Shown here piece after piece: positions 1-10,899 of a stretch of 64,000 nucleotides of DNA. Origin of the DNA: Nelumbo lutea (Eukaryota; Streptophyta; Magnoliopsida; Proteales; Nelumbonaceae); the NCBI GenBank assembly GCA_022828595.1, contig JAKGHH010000003.1, positions 60,005,759 to 60,069,758 of the forward strand. Direction: 5' to 3'. Made by a program: the position numbers and the translations under genes. Below the pieces are notes generated by a model. It had not been told where the DNA came from, did not search any database, and saw only the letters and a program-made list of their open reading frames with translations. Position 1 is the stretch's first letter, and each line of letters starts with the position of its first letter.

Positions 1-858
1 GTAGTGTTGTAATGGGTCAATTGTATTCTGGTGGTGGTGACGTCTTGTCACCTAGTTATATATATTGTACTGTTTTTTTAGCAATATTTTTATTTACCTA
101 ATCAAATTGCATTTATAAATTTCTTTTTGTCGCTAAGGGCTTAAGGCTTTGTTTATGTCATCAAGTAAAAAATGTTACCAAAATAGATTTTGTAAAACCG
201 GCCAAACAAAATAGACAAATGTGTATTGAGATTTGAGAATACATTAGAAGTAGTTAGCACTAGCAATTGGTACACTCAAGTATTGGGCATATTGTATCCA
301 TATCGGTGCATCTGGATATACTTGGATGCACTGATACAATAGCTTTTAAAAACTTTAAAACTTTAAAATAGTCTCTGAAACCCTATAGTACCTATAAAAT
401 TAGAAAAGCAAAAAAGAGGGTATCGATCATATCAATATGCACCGAACACTAACACTGGCTTTAGGGTATTGGGCATATCGATATTTTAATTCTTGGATAC
501 AGTTGCATAGGATGGGCATAGGTCATTTACCTAATAAAACAAAAAAACAAAGAGAAGGTCATAAAAGTCCAATTTTGTTTTTCTCCTTTTGATATCATAT
601 AAAATTACAAACAAGGTTTAAAATATCAGTATCACGTATTGTATTGGGAAGCTTGTCAAGGTGTCACCTAGGTGACTAGGTGCCCTTGGCTGGGCACCTT
701 GCTCAAATGCCTTGACTTTTAGCAACTAGGCACCTGCCTAGGCGACAAAAACGACAAGGTGGGCGCCTTTTATAATATCATTTATATTGCTGTAACATAT
801 TAATGTATGTCTTAATAGGTTTTATTATATGCTATATATATCAATTATACTTTGTTTT
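1..858 (+). other. Intron sequence upstream of the first copia element
   Basis: AT-rich sequence with no coding match. Because exon A enters mid-codon and no exon is visible upstream, I treat 1-10245 as intron of the pTAC3-like gene. It holds fragments rich in GTATCGG and GGATAC words (about 270-510) resembling the ends of the elements at 24044 and 26218. At about 650-780 there are runs of the CTAGGTG / GGCGCC type, a decayed foldback repeat. Confidence 0.55.
650..780. repeat. Decayed foldback repeat (TTGTCAAGG / CCTAGGC type)
   Basis: The stretch begins near CTTGTCAAGGTGTC and holds several internal complements (CACCTAGGTG, GCCTAGGCG, CCTTGAC, GGGCGCC). Similar words occur at 23069-23125 (GTTGTCAAGGTGTCG) and 25470-25545 (ending GCCTTGACAAC), so this is a dispersed plant repeat, probably a fragment of a non-autonomous DNA transposon. 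The copia element at 859 cuts it off on the right. Confidence 0.4.
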
Positions 859-1069
859 TGTTAAGAATGTGCATTTGGCTTAGGGGTATTGTTATCTTTT
901 TCTGTTATTTGTATTTTTGGTGCCCTTATAGGGACATAATTGTAATTTCTAACTTAGTATATAATGAAATGTTTTGGGTGTGAACAGTAACACACCCTTT
1001 TCTCTCTCATAACTTTTCTTCTTCTTCTTCTTCTTCTTCTTCTTCTTCTTCTTCTTCCTACACTCGACA
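859..1069 (+). repeat. 5' LTR of copia C1
   Basis: 211 bp, starting TGTTAAGAATGTGCATTTGG. It is longer than the 161-bp 3' LTR mainly because of an expanded TTC microsatellite at about 1017-1057. Short LTRs of this size are common in plant copia elements. Confidence 0.85.
1017..1057 (+). repeat. (TTC)n microsatellite inside the C1 5' LTR
   Basis: About 13 uninterrupted TTC units. The matching place in the 3' LTR (near 5860) has only TTCTCTTCC, so the run expanded after insertion. Confidence 0.9.
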
Positions 1070-1607
1070 ACTTGTATCAGAGTGGGAAGAAATCTTGGAC
1101 TAGGTTTCTCTGTCAACTCCTGAAATCAAGAAGACCTATTGACGTCAGACCACCACTGAATGATGTCAGCAGTCTGTACAGGTACCGGCGACAACCCTTG
1201 AATATGATCTTCTCTGGTGTGCTTTGATTTTAGGGTTATTTTGGTATGGTTCTTTCTTTTCTTCATCTGATGTGTCTATGATTTTTCCCTGATTTTACAA
1301 TGAGAAATTACAGAAAAATACTGGTTTGATGTTTGGATTTTTTCCTCCTTGTCTGAATTCGATGCATGCTTGAAACTTGTTGCTTTTGGTTTATTTGGCA
1401 TCCCTAAAGGCATGGGAAGTGGTTTCACATTTTTTGTGACCTCTAATCTTTCTTCGGGAGGTATTTTTTCCTTCATATATTGCCGTTAGTTCAGTTTTGG
1501 TTCTCCCATTGGACTCCAACCAAGTGTTTTCCGTCTTTTGTGGGTCTTGTTTGTGTAGGTTGGTTTCTGGAGTGCTATAGAACTGTTAAAAGGCCTACCC
1601 AATTCAA

Positions 1608-2530
1608 ATGGATGTGCCTAAGGAGTTACAAACTGTTGCCGGAATACTTCTGGATAATGTTGATGTCTCTAGTGGTATGATAACCATTGTAAAACTTGAT
1701 GGAACCAACTTCCTAGAGTGGGCTCAATCAGCCAAGCTTGCTATCGGAGGTAGGGGTAATCTAGGATTTATTACTGGTAGAGAGGGGAAGCCAAAAGCTG
1801 ATGACCCCAAACTTGTTAGATAGGAACAGGATAATTCCTTGGTTATGTCATGGATGGTGTGTTCAATGCAGCCACATATTGCCCACAATTACATGTTCCT
1901 CTTCACTGCCAAGGATATTTGGGATTGTGTTACAACCACATACTCTCAGGCAAAAATACAGCTCGAGTCTACCAACTCCGAAGAGAAGCTTGCAATATGC
2001 GTCAGGGGGAGAGGACTATAGCCGTGTATGTCTCTTATTTGCAATCTCTATGGGAAGAAATTGATCATTTGGAGAACTTGGAATGGAAGAACCCTGAGGA
2101 CAGTGAGTAGTATCAAAAGTATGTTGAAAAGAATCAAGCGTTTGACTCCTTGGTTGGATTGAATGGTGAGTGCTATTTTATTCGAAAACATATTTTGAGT
2201 GCAGATATTGTTTCCCTTGCTACTGCATACTCCTTAGTGATGGATCATTTTGCCTACATGTCTTCAAGGTCCATGCCGAGTACAAACAAACATGGTACTA
2301 ATGAAAAGCATGATGACGTGGTACGCGATTATTGCAAGAGGCTGATTATACGAAGGACAAGTGTTGGAAATTGAATCCACATTTGAAGCCTGCCAAGTTT
2401 AAAACAACAAAGAAGGGTAATGCTCATCTTGCTACTGTTGGAGCTGACTGCCCTCCTAATGTACAGGGTCCCACACATGATTCCGTTGATGTGATGGAAG
2501 CTCAGGGTTTTATTGACTTAGCTTGAGAAG
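1608..2530 (+). pseudogene. C1 gag-like pseudogene
   Basis: Starts at ATG 1608 (MDVPKELQTV) and has the copia gag N-terminal pattern KLDGTNFLEWAQSAKL, followed by remnants of the middle domain (WSMQPHI-like and AKDIWD-like stretches near 1855-1930) in shifted frames. A TAG stops the first frame at 1821-1823; several further shifts follow. The zinc knuckle region near 2330-2390 is split by a frameshift. The same family of gag occurs in element C3 on the other strand. Confidence 0.8.
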
Positions 2531-2599
2531 TCTGGGCCCTCTGCCTCTACTGGTTCTAGTAATCCTTCCAGTGCTTTTGAGAAAACAGGTACTGCACTT

Positions 2600-5500
2600 G
2601 CTTGTCAATCTTCTCCTACTAGCTTCTGGATTGTGGACTTTGGAGCTAGTGCGCATATGACTGGTATGCCTTCCCACTTCACCTCTTATAAGTTGACTCC
2701 AAGGGAAGGAAAAATCACTATAGTTGATGGATCTCAGACCCCTATCTCTGGTTTGGGGGAAGTTAAGCTTACTCGTGATCATTTTCCCAATTGTACAAGA
2801 GTTTTTTATCTGTTAGCACTCTTATCAAATCCCATAATTGTTCAATGACTTTTTCCCTTCTCATTGTGTTTTTCAGGACCTGAGAACGGGGAGGACGATT
2901 GGAACTGGACATGAATCTGATGGAGTTTACTTTTTTGATCAAACCTATAAGCAAGGATTACTGTGCCGAATGGAGTCATGTCAAGATGAAAATTTGAGTC
3001 TTTTGAAGTTGTGGCATTGCTGCCTCAGTCATGTGTCTTTTAAGTCTATTAAGTTTTTGTTTCCAAACTTATGTCGGTCTAGGTCTAGTTTGGGTATGCA
3101 ATGTGAAGTCTGTCATCTCTCAAAACAATATAGAACTATATATCCTGCAAGTAATAGGAGTGATGTTGCTTTCTACTTGATACACTGATATTGGGGCCCA
3201 TACTCTATTCCATGTATGGGTGGCTATAAATATTTTATACTATTCATTGATGATTACTCTAGATATACTTGGCCATACTTGATGAAGAGTAGGGATGGGG
3301 TTCCTTCCATTGTTCAAAACTTTATCAAGATGGTGGAAACACATTTTAAAAGGCACATTAAGATAATAAGGTCTAACAATGCTAAGGAGTATTTTGAAAA
3401 GCATTTGTGATTATTCCTTGAAGGAAATGGTGTAGTAGAGAGAAAAAACAAACATGTTGAGGTGGATAGAGGCTTACTCTTCTTGATAAATGTACCAACT
3501 CGATTCTGGGGAGATGCAGTTGAAGCAACAATGTATCTTATTAATAGACTTCCTTCACGATCCCTTTCTCTTCAATCCCCTCATCAACTTTTGTTTCCTA
3601 AGGATCCTATTTTCAGTATGCCTGGTTGTAGTTGCTTTGTTCATGGCATGAGTCCTCTCGCCTTAAACTTGATCCTAAGTCTATCAAATGCATATTTTTG
3701 GGCTACTTTCTAGTCCAAAAGGGGTACAAGTGCTTTGATCCCCACACTAACCAAAGGTATGTATCTAAGGATGTTACATTCCTTGAGTCTACTCTATATT
3801 TTCTGTCCACTCGTCCTTTTCTTTAAGGGGAGAGTGTTTGTGAAAATCGGACTCCTTTTTGTTTTCTTGTTCCTACCTCTATGGACATTCCTAGTTCATC
3901 TTCCTCTTTTAGTAACAGAGTTCCTGCTCCTCCTCCTCCCCTTGTTTCTCTCCAGAGATCCTAGCAACAATGGTTTATAAGGTGCAGAAGGAAGGATACT
4001 CCTGAGGTTAAACCTCCACAACAATCTAATCACCGGTTCTAGGTAACTTTGAAAGCAACCCTGAACTTCCTTCTCTTACTATTATTGAGCATGATATCTC
4101 ACAATTTGACCTTGACCTTCCCATTGTAGTTAGAAAACGAAAAAGGAGACGCACTGCCTACCCCATCACTAACTATGTTTTCTTAAAATGCTTTTTCACC
4201 TTCCTATCATGCCTATGTTACTGCTATCTCCTCTGTTTTTGTTTCTCATGATGTTTCAAATGTAGTGTAGTCACCTCAGTGGAAGGATGCTATGAACTAA
4301 GAGATAGAGGCTCTCTTAAAAAACCACACTTGGGAACTTGTTCCTTTTCTTGAAGGCAAAGTCCTAGTAGGCTACAAGTGGGGTATACCATTAAACATCG
4401 GGTTGATGGATCAATTGAAAGATACAAAGCTAGGTTGGTGGCAAAAGGATACACCCAAACATATGGGATTGACTATCAAGAGACCTTTGCTCCTATAGCA
4501 AAATGAACTCTATCCGAGTCATTATGTCTCTTGTTGCTCATTATTCATGGCTTCTATATCAAATGGATGTGAAGAATGTCTTTCTAATTGCAGATCTTCA
4601 GGAGGAGGTATATATGTATTTACCACCAGGTATGATCTTACCTAATAGTGAGGGGAAGGTTTGTCATCTAAGAAAATCTCTTTATGGGCTTAAACAGTCC
4701 CCTAGAGCTTGGTTTGATAGATTCAGGAAGGCTATTCTTAGAATTGGGTTTACACAATCACAAGCAGACCATACTTTGTTTATAAGAAGGGTTAATGGCC
4801 TAGTAACCTTGTTGATAGTGTATGTGGATGATATTGTTGTCATTAGAGATGATCACTCTGGGATAAACCAACTAAAGTCATCATTGCTTCTAAATTTGAA
4901 ATCAAAGATCTTGGGAATCTCAAATGTTTTCTTGGAATCAATGTGGCAAGGTCAAAGGGAGGGATATTCATTTCACAGAGGAAATATGTCCTTGATCTCC
5001 TTCATGAGGTTGGAAAACTGGGGTTTAAGCCAATTGAAACTCCTATTGGCCCCAATCATAAACTGAGTGTTGATGATGGAGATATTCTTCCAGACAAGGA
5101 TGTCTACTAGAGTTGTTGGTTGGCTTCTTTACTTGTGCCTGACTTGACCTGATATATCCTATGTTCTTAGCATGGCGAGTAAGTATATGCACGACCCTAG
5201 AACTTCACATTTGCAGGCTGTCTAGGTAAAGGAATGTTATACTCTAACCAGGGACATCTCAAGGTCGAGGCTTATATTGATGCTGATTGGGTAGGTTGTA
5301 TAGATGATAATAGATCCACCTGCGGTTACTACACCTTGGTAGGAGGTAATGTTCTGTGTTGGAAAAGCAAAAAACAATTTGTTGTTGCCTGATCTAGTGC
5401 TGAAGCCGAATGTAGAGCTATGGTTCATGGTGTATCAGAGATTGGAATCCAAGCTGAAACCCCAATGATCCTACATTATGATAATCAAGCTGCCATAAAC

Positions 5501-5710
5501 ATTGCTCGTAACCTTGTTCAACATGATTAGACAAAGCATATTGAAGTTGATAGACACTTCATTAGAGAAAAGATAGCCAATGGAGAAATGTGTGCCTTTT
5601 GTTAGGTCAGAGAACCAACTTGCTTATTACCTCACTAAGGGTCTCAACCAGCCAAAACTTGATAGAAACTTTAGCAAGCTGGGCATGATAGATATCTATG
5701 CTCATCTTGA
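2600..5710 (+). pseudogene. C1 pol pseudogene (protease, integrase, RT, RNase H)
   Basis: Protease remnant WIVDFGASAHM at about 2628 (the usual DSGA is DFGA). Integrase remnant at about 3000-3720, with IRSNNAKEYF where a catalytic Asp is usual, and a deletion between that block and NGVVERKN. Reverse transcriptase at about 4300-5066 has GLKQSPRAWFDRF and the active-site motif YVDD. RNase H at about 5260-5710 ends just before the purine tract. Multiple stops and frameshifts; non-functional. Confidence 0.85.
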
Positions 5711-5718
5711 GGGGGGAG

Positions 5719-5879
5719 TGTTGAGAATGTGCATTTGGCTTAAGGGTATTGTTGTCTTTTTCTGTTATTTGTATTTTGGGTGCCCTTATAGGGACATAAC
5801 TGTAATTTCTGATTTCGTATATAATGAAATGTTTTGGGTGTGAATACTAACACATACTATTCTCTTCCTACACTCAACA
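5719..5879 (+). repeat. 3' LTR of copia C1
   Basis: 161 bp, starting TGTTGAGAATGTGCATTTGG and matching the 5' LTR over its length except for the TTC run and scattered substitutions. Confidence 0.85.
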
Positions 5880-5984
5880 ACTATTTTAATGTTTTACTAT
5901 TGAAATTTAAAAGATCAAAGTGTTTTGAGGAGAGAAAAAGAAAGAAAGAAAAAAAGAAAGAGGAAAGAAAGAATAGAATTAGGG

Positions 5985-7400
5985 ATGGCCAATTTGTTCA
6001 ACAAGAAATGTTGGGAGCTGGTTAAAGTGGATATCTTAAAAGTATTTCAGGATTCCTATCAAAATGCAGCCTTGGAAAGAAGCCCGAATTCAACTTTCAT
6101 ATCTTTAATCCCAAAAGTGGAAGGGGTGACCAATTTAAGGGACTTTAGATTGACTAGTCTATAGCTTCTATAAAATCCTAGCTAAGGTCCTTGTAGAGAT
6201 TAAAAAAGGTATTAAATGTTGTGATAGCAAAAACTCAGTTTGCTTTTGTGCCGGGCAGATTATTGCTAGACAGTGTTTTGGTGGAAAATAAGCTGATTGA
6301 CTCGAGGAGAAGGGAGGGAAGACTGGGGCTGGTATGCAACCTGGATTTGGAAAAGGCTTATGACCATTTTAACTGGAAATGCTTGGATTTCGACTTGGAA
6401 AGGATGAATTTTGGTCAGAAATGGAGAAGTTGGATCAAGGTTTGTGTTACCTCTCCAAAATTTTCAGTTCTACTGAACGACCAATCAGCTGGCTTCTTCA
6501 AGAGTTCAAGGGGCTTATTGGCAAGGGGGTCCTTTGTCCCCTCTCCTCTTCATTTGTATGATGGAAATTTTAGGGGAAGAAGGGCTCTGGAAAGGTTTTG
6601 AATCAAGCCAGGGGGGGGGGAGCCGGTTCACTTGCTGCAGTTTGCTGATGACACCCTCTACTTCATTGATGCTGAAATGGAGCAATTGGAAGTCCTTCTA
6701 GGGGTGCTGATTTGGTTGGAAGTGGTGTTGGGGCTGAAAGTTAATTGGTCAAAAAGCAGCTTAATATCAGTTGGAAGGGTAGAAAATTTAGAAGCTTTTG
6801 TTGATGTGCTGGCTTGCCAGGTTGGCTCTTTGCCTGTTAAGTATCTTGGACTTCCATTGGGAGCCAAGTGCACCTCCTCTCTAGTGTGGGACCCTGTGGT
6901 GGATTGGCTAGAAAGGAAACTGGCCTCCTGGAAATCTAAATACCTTTCCTTGGGAGGTTGAATAACACTCATCAAGAGTTCCCTTCCAAACTCACCTTCT
7001 TATTTTCTCTCCCTTTCCCCAATTCCATCCAAAGTGGTGCCAAGAATTGAGATGTTACAGAGAGACTTCTTATGGAGAGGTTGGGAGGAGAAGAAAATAC
7101 ATTTAGTCAATTGGACCAGGTGTGTGTGACAAAAGAAAAAGGAGGGCTGGGGATTAGAAAGTTGAAAATCTTCAACAAGGCCCTTTCGGGGAAATGGGTT
7201 TGGAGATTTGAGAAAGAAAAGGAAAGTTGGTGCCTTGGTGGAGGAGTTTAATAGCAGCAAAATATGGTACTGATAGAGGTGATTGGACAACTGCTTCAAA
7301 TCTCCTCACTTCGGGGTGTTCCCTTTGGAAGAAAATCATGGAGGTTGCCCTACTTTTCAACAAAGGCTTGTCTCTTAGGCTGGGGTCCGGTCACAAGCAT
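5985..7400 (+). pseudogene. LINE fragment A (reverse transcriptase, truncated at both ends)
   Basis: L1-type non-LTR reverse transcriptase remnants in several frames. Visible blocks: FISLIPKVEGVTNLRDFR (6097), AFVPGRLLLDSVLVENKLID (6241), NLDLEKAYDHFNW (6340), FADDTLYF (6643), LPVKYLGLPLGAK (6834) and the thumb-side segment ending LSLRLGSGHK (about 7390). Endonuclease and 3' RNase H parts are missing. A purine-rich low-complexity run (5925-5985) abuts the left side and a long hairpin cuts the right side. Plant L1 remnant, dead. Confidence 0.85.
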
Positions 7401-7515
7401 AAACTAATGGGCCTTGGGCCCAATAACACTAACTAATGATTCAGCAGTTTTTTATGATTTTCTTGTTTATAATCATTAGTTAGTGTTTTGGGCCCAAGGT
7501 CTATTAGTTTATGTT
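7398..7515. repeat. Long hairpin: 44-bp inverted repeat with about 29-bp loop
   Basis: The left arm starts CATAAACTAATGGGCC and ends CACTAACTAATGATT at 7441. The right arm runs from AATCATTAGTTAGTG to TTAGTTTATG at 7515. The arms are complementary apart from about two substitutions and one indel. The left arm abuts the LINE fragment exactly and the right arm leads into LTR-like sequence, so it may be a rearranged element end. Confidence 0.85.
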
Positions 7516-7745
7516 GTTTTTTTGAAGCTGTTTCTATGTTATGAACAGTAGCCGCTCCATTAAGGGCATTTTAGTCTTTGTACTCAGTCTATTTTATGAG
7601 TATATAAGATAATGAGTGGGGTGGCTAGATCATTATTGGCTTCTCCCCATCTCTTCTTCTCTTCCTCTTCTCTTCTCACTAAGATCTCTCTCTTTCTCAC
7701 TGCTATCAAATCAGATTATTGTTTTTTCATTTTTACTAACACAAA
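7460..7745 (+). repeat. LTR-like or TRIM-like sequence
   Basis: Has a TATATAAGATA box at about 7599, followed by a pyrimidine-rich CTTCTC tract (about 7645-7705), a layout common in R/U5 parts of plant LTRs. No partner LTR and no primer-binding site were found, so this is a weak call. Confidence 0.3.
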
Positions 7746-7988
7746 CCAATGACAGAAAAAGAAGGAACCATGATGATGAGAACCAACAGATCTAAACTAT
7801 AGAAGAGAAGACTAGAAAACAGGTAGATACCAAATGAGACAGAAGGGTAACAAGAACAAAACAGAACTATAACTGAAAAGGAAAATATAGATGATCAAAA
7901 CACATAAAAGGACTTAACAAATAGATCTGTAGTCATCATCATTGCCATCTTCATCACCTCATCAGGCTATCTGCTCTGATACCCATAT

Positions 7989-8228
7989 TGTCATGTGTGA
8001 TATGAGAGAAGAGACTGAAACAAACAGAAAGACAGGTGTGAGAAGAGAAGACAGGGCAATGAACCAAACCAAATCTATTTCTCTGAAATGAGAGAGATGC
8101 AATATTAACAATAGACATATCCAAATTATAAAGCAGTCCTAATGAGGTTGATATTACATTAAAATCCCTGATTATAATTTTTCTTCCCAAATTATCCCTT
8201 TCTTCATACATAATATAGTTTTAACACT
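7989..8228 (-). repeat. Orphan copia LTR (minus strand) with primer-binding site
   Basis: On the minus strand the block starts TGTTAAAACTATATTATG and ends ACACATGACA, followed a few bases later by GGTATCAGAGC (7974-7984), the usual initiator tRNA-Met primer site of copia elements. About 200 bp of leader-like sequence continues to about 7760. The rest of the element is missing, so this is a 5' end remnant of a deleted minus-strand copia. Confidence 0.6.
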
Positions 8229-8411
8229 CCAACATAGTCTATTTCAACATCTAGCAAAAGAGAAAAGATAAAAAAAAGAAAACCATATCCATTGGCTAAA
8301 ACTATCCAAAAATTGGAATTGCATTCTTTCAAAAATCAACTCTGATGACTGAAATGAGTCTTTTTAGAAGAATAAAGATCCATTAAAGACAAAGAATAGT
8401 AGGGCTTTCAT

Positions 8412-9341
8412 TAGGGGTGAGCATAATTTGGTTAAAACCAAAATTTCGGTTTCGGTTTAAATGGTTCGGCTTAATTGGTCTTTCGGTCGGGTTCGGTTTT
8501 CTTTTTTGGTTTTCGGTTATCAAACTTCATAAATCTGTTAACCGAAAAAACTGATTTAATATTATAATTTATAATTTAATTTTATATTGATATTTAATAA
8601 ATTAAGAATCATGACAAAGTTAAGCTGCAAAACGTGTATAACGTGCGGGCGCATAATAGTCAGAGAGAGACTCAGAGAGTCAGAGACTAAAGAGTCTAAA
8701 GCGTCATGCCGTCTTGGGACTCTCGTCTTCCTCTTCCACTCTTCTCGTTCCAGTTTTCCAGACCAGAGTCGAGAGTTCCGTCTCTTCGACTACTGCAGCT
8801 GCCGACTGATTAACCCAACACCAACAGGAAACACCGAACATGAAGTCACGAACAGCGTTGACTCGTTGCTGAGTGCCCTGGCTTCCAACTGCCGCTGCTG
8901 GGCTGCATCTTCCTCAGTTCGTCACCGGCTCACCTAGCACCAGCAGTAACACTGAACACAAAGTCATGAATGCCGTTGACTCGTTGCCGAGTGCCACGGC
9001 TGCCGACTGCCGCTGTTGCTGCATCTTCCTCAGTTCAGCTCCTCCATGCTCTGGTCATCTTCTTCTTCTTCCTGCGCTCTAGGCTCCAAATACGAATGGT
9101 GTCGAATCGTTGCCGAGTGCTGTTGGCCACCTGCATCTTCCTGCGCTGTGTTGCATTTTCAGATTAAATAATTTCAGTTTTAACCGAAATATCCGAAATA
9201 ACTGAAAAAAATTTTGGTTCGGTTTATTCGGTTTTCATGTATTTCGGTTTCGGTTCGGTCTTTCATATAGTTAAATTGGTTTTTAAAATTTCGGTTTTTT
9301 TGGTTCGGTTTTAAACCGAAAAAACTGAATACTCACCCCTA
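8412..9341. mobile_element. hAT-like non-autonomous DNA transposon, 930 bp, with 8-bp target duplication
   Basis: Terminal inverted repeats TAGGGGTGAG / CTCACCCCTA are perfect and are flanked by the 8-bp duplication GCTTTCAT (8404-8411 and 9342-9349), the size typical of hAT elements. Both subterminal regions are rich in GGTTCGGTTT words and their complement. The middle (about 8690-9160) is unusually GC-rich and contains a duplicated block; no transposase is visible. Confidence 0.88.
8831..9037 (+). repeat. Imperfect tandem duplication in the cargo of the hAT-like element
   Basis: Two copies of about 90 bp (8831-8920 and 8949-9037), each with GTTGACTCGTTGC, GAGTGCC and CTGCATCTTCCTCAGTT. A third partial copy (ATCGTTGCCGAGTGCTGT, 9105) follows. 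The GC-rich character differs from everything around it. Confidence 0.75.
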
Positions 9342-9349
9342 GCTTTCAT

Positions 9350-10055
9350 AGTTACACTTTCCAAGTGCATGCGGTAATTTGCCTCCTTGGGGCTTGGATG
9401 AATGTGATACCTGCAATGTTTTTTTGATGGATAATGATACATGCAGTGTTGTATCTTGTATCATGTTTCCCCTATTTGGTTCTATGTCAGTATCCATGTT
9501 TGTGTATTAAAACCCTGAGGACAGATATCTAACCTCCCTGATGATATGCCAATGAAACCATTGACATACTTTCTCATTTTTCATCCAAGCTGTTACAATT
9601 TGGGATTGTTTTTCCACTGCAATGTTGTTGTAGCCCATAATAGCCTAACTCAACCTCAGGTCTTGTAAGAGATAAGAGCATGACTCTTGTGGAATTCCCA
9701 TCACCTATTTGGTCTTGAGTAAACAAATTGGACTTAACCCTCCCAGTTCCTAAAAGCTCCTGTAATACCAGATCTATATCGTTTCTCCAAACAGCAGCTG
9801 TCGAAGTCAATTAGTTTCTAATCAAGATGTATTTTAATGTGGTTTCCTTTTTTGAAGATCAAATTCAAAATGATTTCAAAAGTATAAACTTATAACTAAA
9901 ATAAAACTCTAACTTTTTATATTTAATAAATGTCACACATGGTGGGTCCACTCCCTAATTGGTATCTTCTATATATTGTAGTTGTAGTTTTCCTGAGTTT
10001 TCTTTGCAAAATTGCATGGATGTGGTCATTTAGCATTAAGAATCTTATTTACAAT
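9350..10055 (+). other. Intron sequence, no feature recognised
   Basis: AT-rich intron. A minus-strand open frame at 9574-9810 has no motif I recognise. No splice-compatible pTAC3 coding segment was seen. Confidence 0.5.
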
Positions 10056-10214
10056 CTTTTCAATTACTAGTTCAATTAATTACAAGAAAAAATCTGTTTG
10101 AATTCTACAGTTATTTTACATTGCAAACTATTTATCTTTTCAATTACTAGTTCAATTAATTACAAGAAAAATCTGTGTGAATTCTATGGTTCTTTTACAT
10201 TGCAGACTATTTAC
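10056..10214 (+). repeat. 80-bp tandem duplication directly upstream of exon A
   Basis: Two copies with period 80, each beginning CTTTTCAATTACTAGTTC; the second starts at 10136. In the second copy the motif TTTTACATTGCAA of the first has become TTTTACATTGCAG (ending 10205), a plausible decoy 3' splice site 40 nt before the real acceptor at 10245. Confidence 0.9.
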
Positions 10215-10245
10215 TTTTTTGTTAGGGTTTGGCTATGATGTGCAG

Positions 10246-10323
10246 GGTCCAAGATGTGGCTGAGTTACTTGGCATGATGGTTGAAGATCATAAACGTTTG
10301 CAACCAAATGTGAAAACTTATGC
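10246..10323 (+). CDS. PTAC3: pTAC3-like gene, exon A (internal, 78 nt)
   Basis: Coding exon of the single host gene. It enters with one base of a split codon and reads VQDVAELLGMM...PNVKTY before leaving two bases of an Ala codon. The acceptor is TGCAG at 10241-10245 and the donor GTGAGC at 10324. The peptide matches my memory of Arabidopsis pTAC3 (At3g04260). That family is a SAP-domain protein with predicted PPR-like repeats, found in plastid transcriptionally active chromosome preparations and needed for plastid-encoded RNA polymerase activity. The codon split (2+1) joins exon B exactly, giving Tyr-Ala-Leu-Leu. The exon directly follows an 80-bp tandem duplication. Upstream exons, including the transit peptide, must lie before the window. 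Identity is from recognition, not a search. Confidence 0.88.
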
Positions 10324-10899
10324 GTGAGCATCGATCTTCCCTTGAGAAGAAACTAATATATACTGAGCTCCAAGATAACTTTTTCCTCATTGCAATTTGA
10401 TCGTTGACTGAGTGCTTGTTTTACCTGATTTTTCTGAAGAAAACAGTTTTGATTTTAGGGATAGGCTGTGGATATCATAGAATGGAACATTGTTCAATCT
10501 TCGTAATTACTTGGTGTTGCTAATTTTTTTGAAAGATTAATTTTATTAATAATTGAGAGGAAAACATATACAGCATTTCAAAAAGCAGAAAACATAGGTG
10601 TTCCTTCACTAGGTGTTATAACAAGGCCCAGAAAAGTTGCAGCCTGTAAACCCCCTGTTTTGCTAAAGAGTCAGTCATCCCATTTGCAGACCTTCTGATC
10701 CATGTGAAAGAAGCATTGGGTTCCCTAGCTAGGTTTTCAATCTCTCAGGGAGTGTCTATATATCTAAGGAGCATTACCCCTATTGTTAGACCAAGAGATC
10801 ACCAGTTTTGAGTCCCCTTCAATCTCCAAAATGTTAAAAGCTGTTTGTTTGGCAAGTTTTAGTCCCTGTGGAAGTGCTAGTAGCTCAGCCTTTATTGAG

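Larger units (their letters stand above)
859..5879 (+). mobile_element. Ty1/copia LTR retrotransposon C1, degenerate, with both LTRs
   Basis: A 5.0-kb copia element in sense orientation to the host gene. Two related LTRs (859-1069 and 5719-5879) start TGTT(A/G)AGAATG and end near CA. A primer-binding site resembling initiator tRNA-Met (TTGTATCAGAG) follows at 1072 and a purine tract (GAGGGGGGAG) precedes the 3' LTR. Gene order gag, protease, integrase, reverse transcriptase, RNase H is the copia order. Stops, frameshifts and an internal integrase deletion make it dead. I see no convincing 5-bp target duplication. Confidence 0.9.

Noticed and set aside
1..858. Earlier pTAC3 exon
   Set aside because: Scanned for a coding segment ending one base into a codon before a GT donor; none resembles the protein, so the upstream exon is assumed to lie outside.
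1276..1476. Minus-strand open frame in the C1 leader
   Set aside because: Lies antisense in the untranslated leader of copia C1 with no motif; a chance frame.
9574..9810. Minus-strand 78-codon open frame
   Set aside because: No recognisable domain, no matching splice context, AT-rich intron around it.
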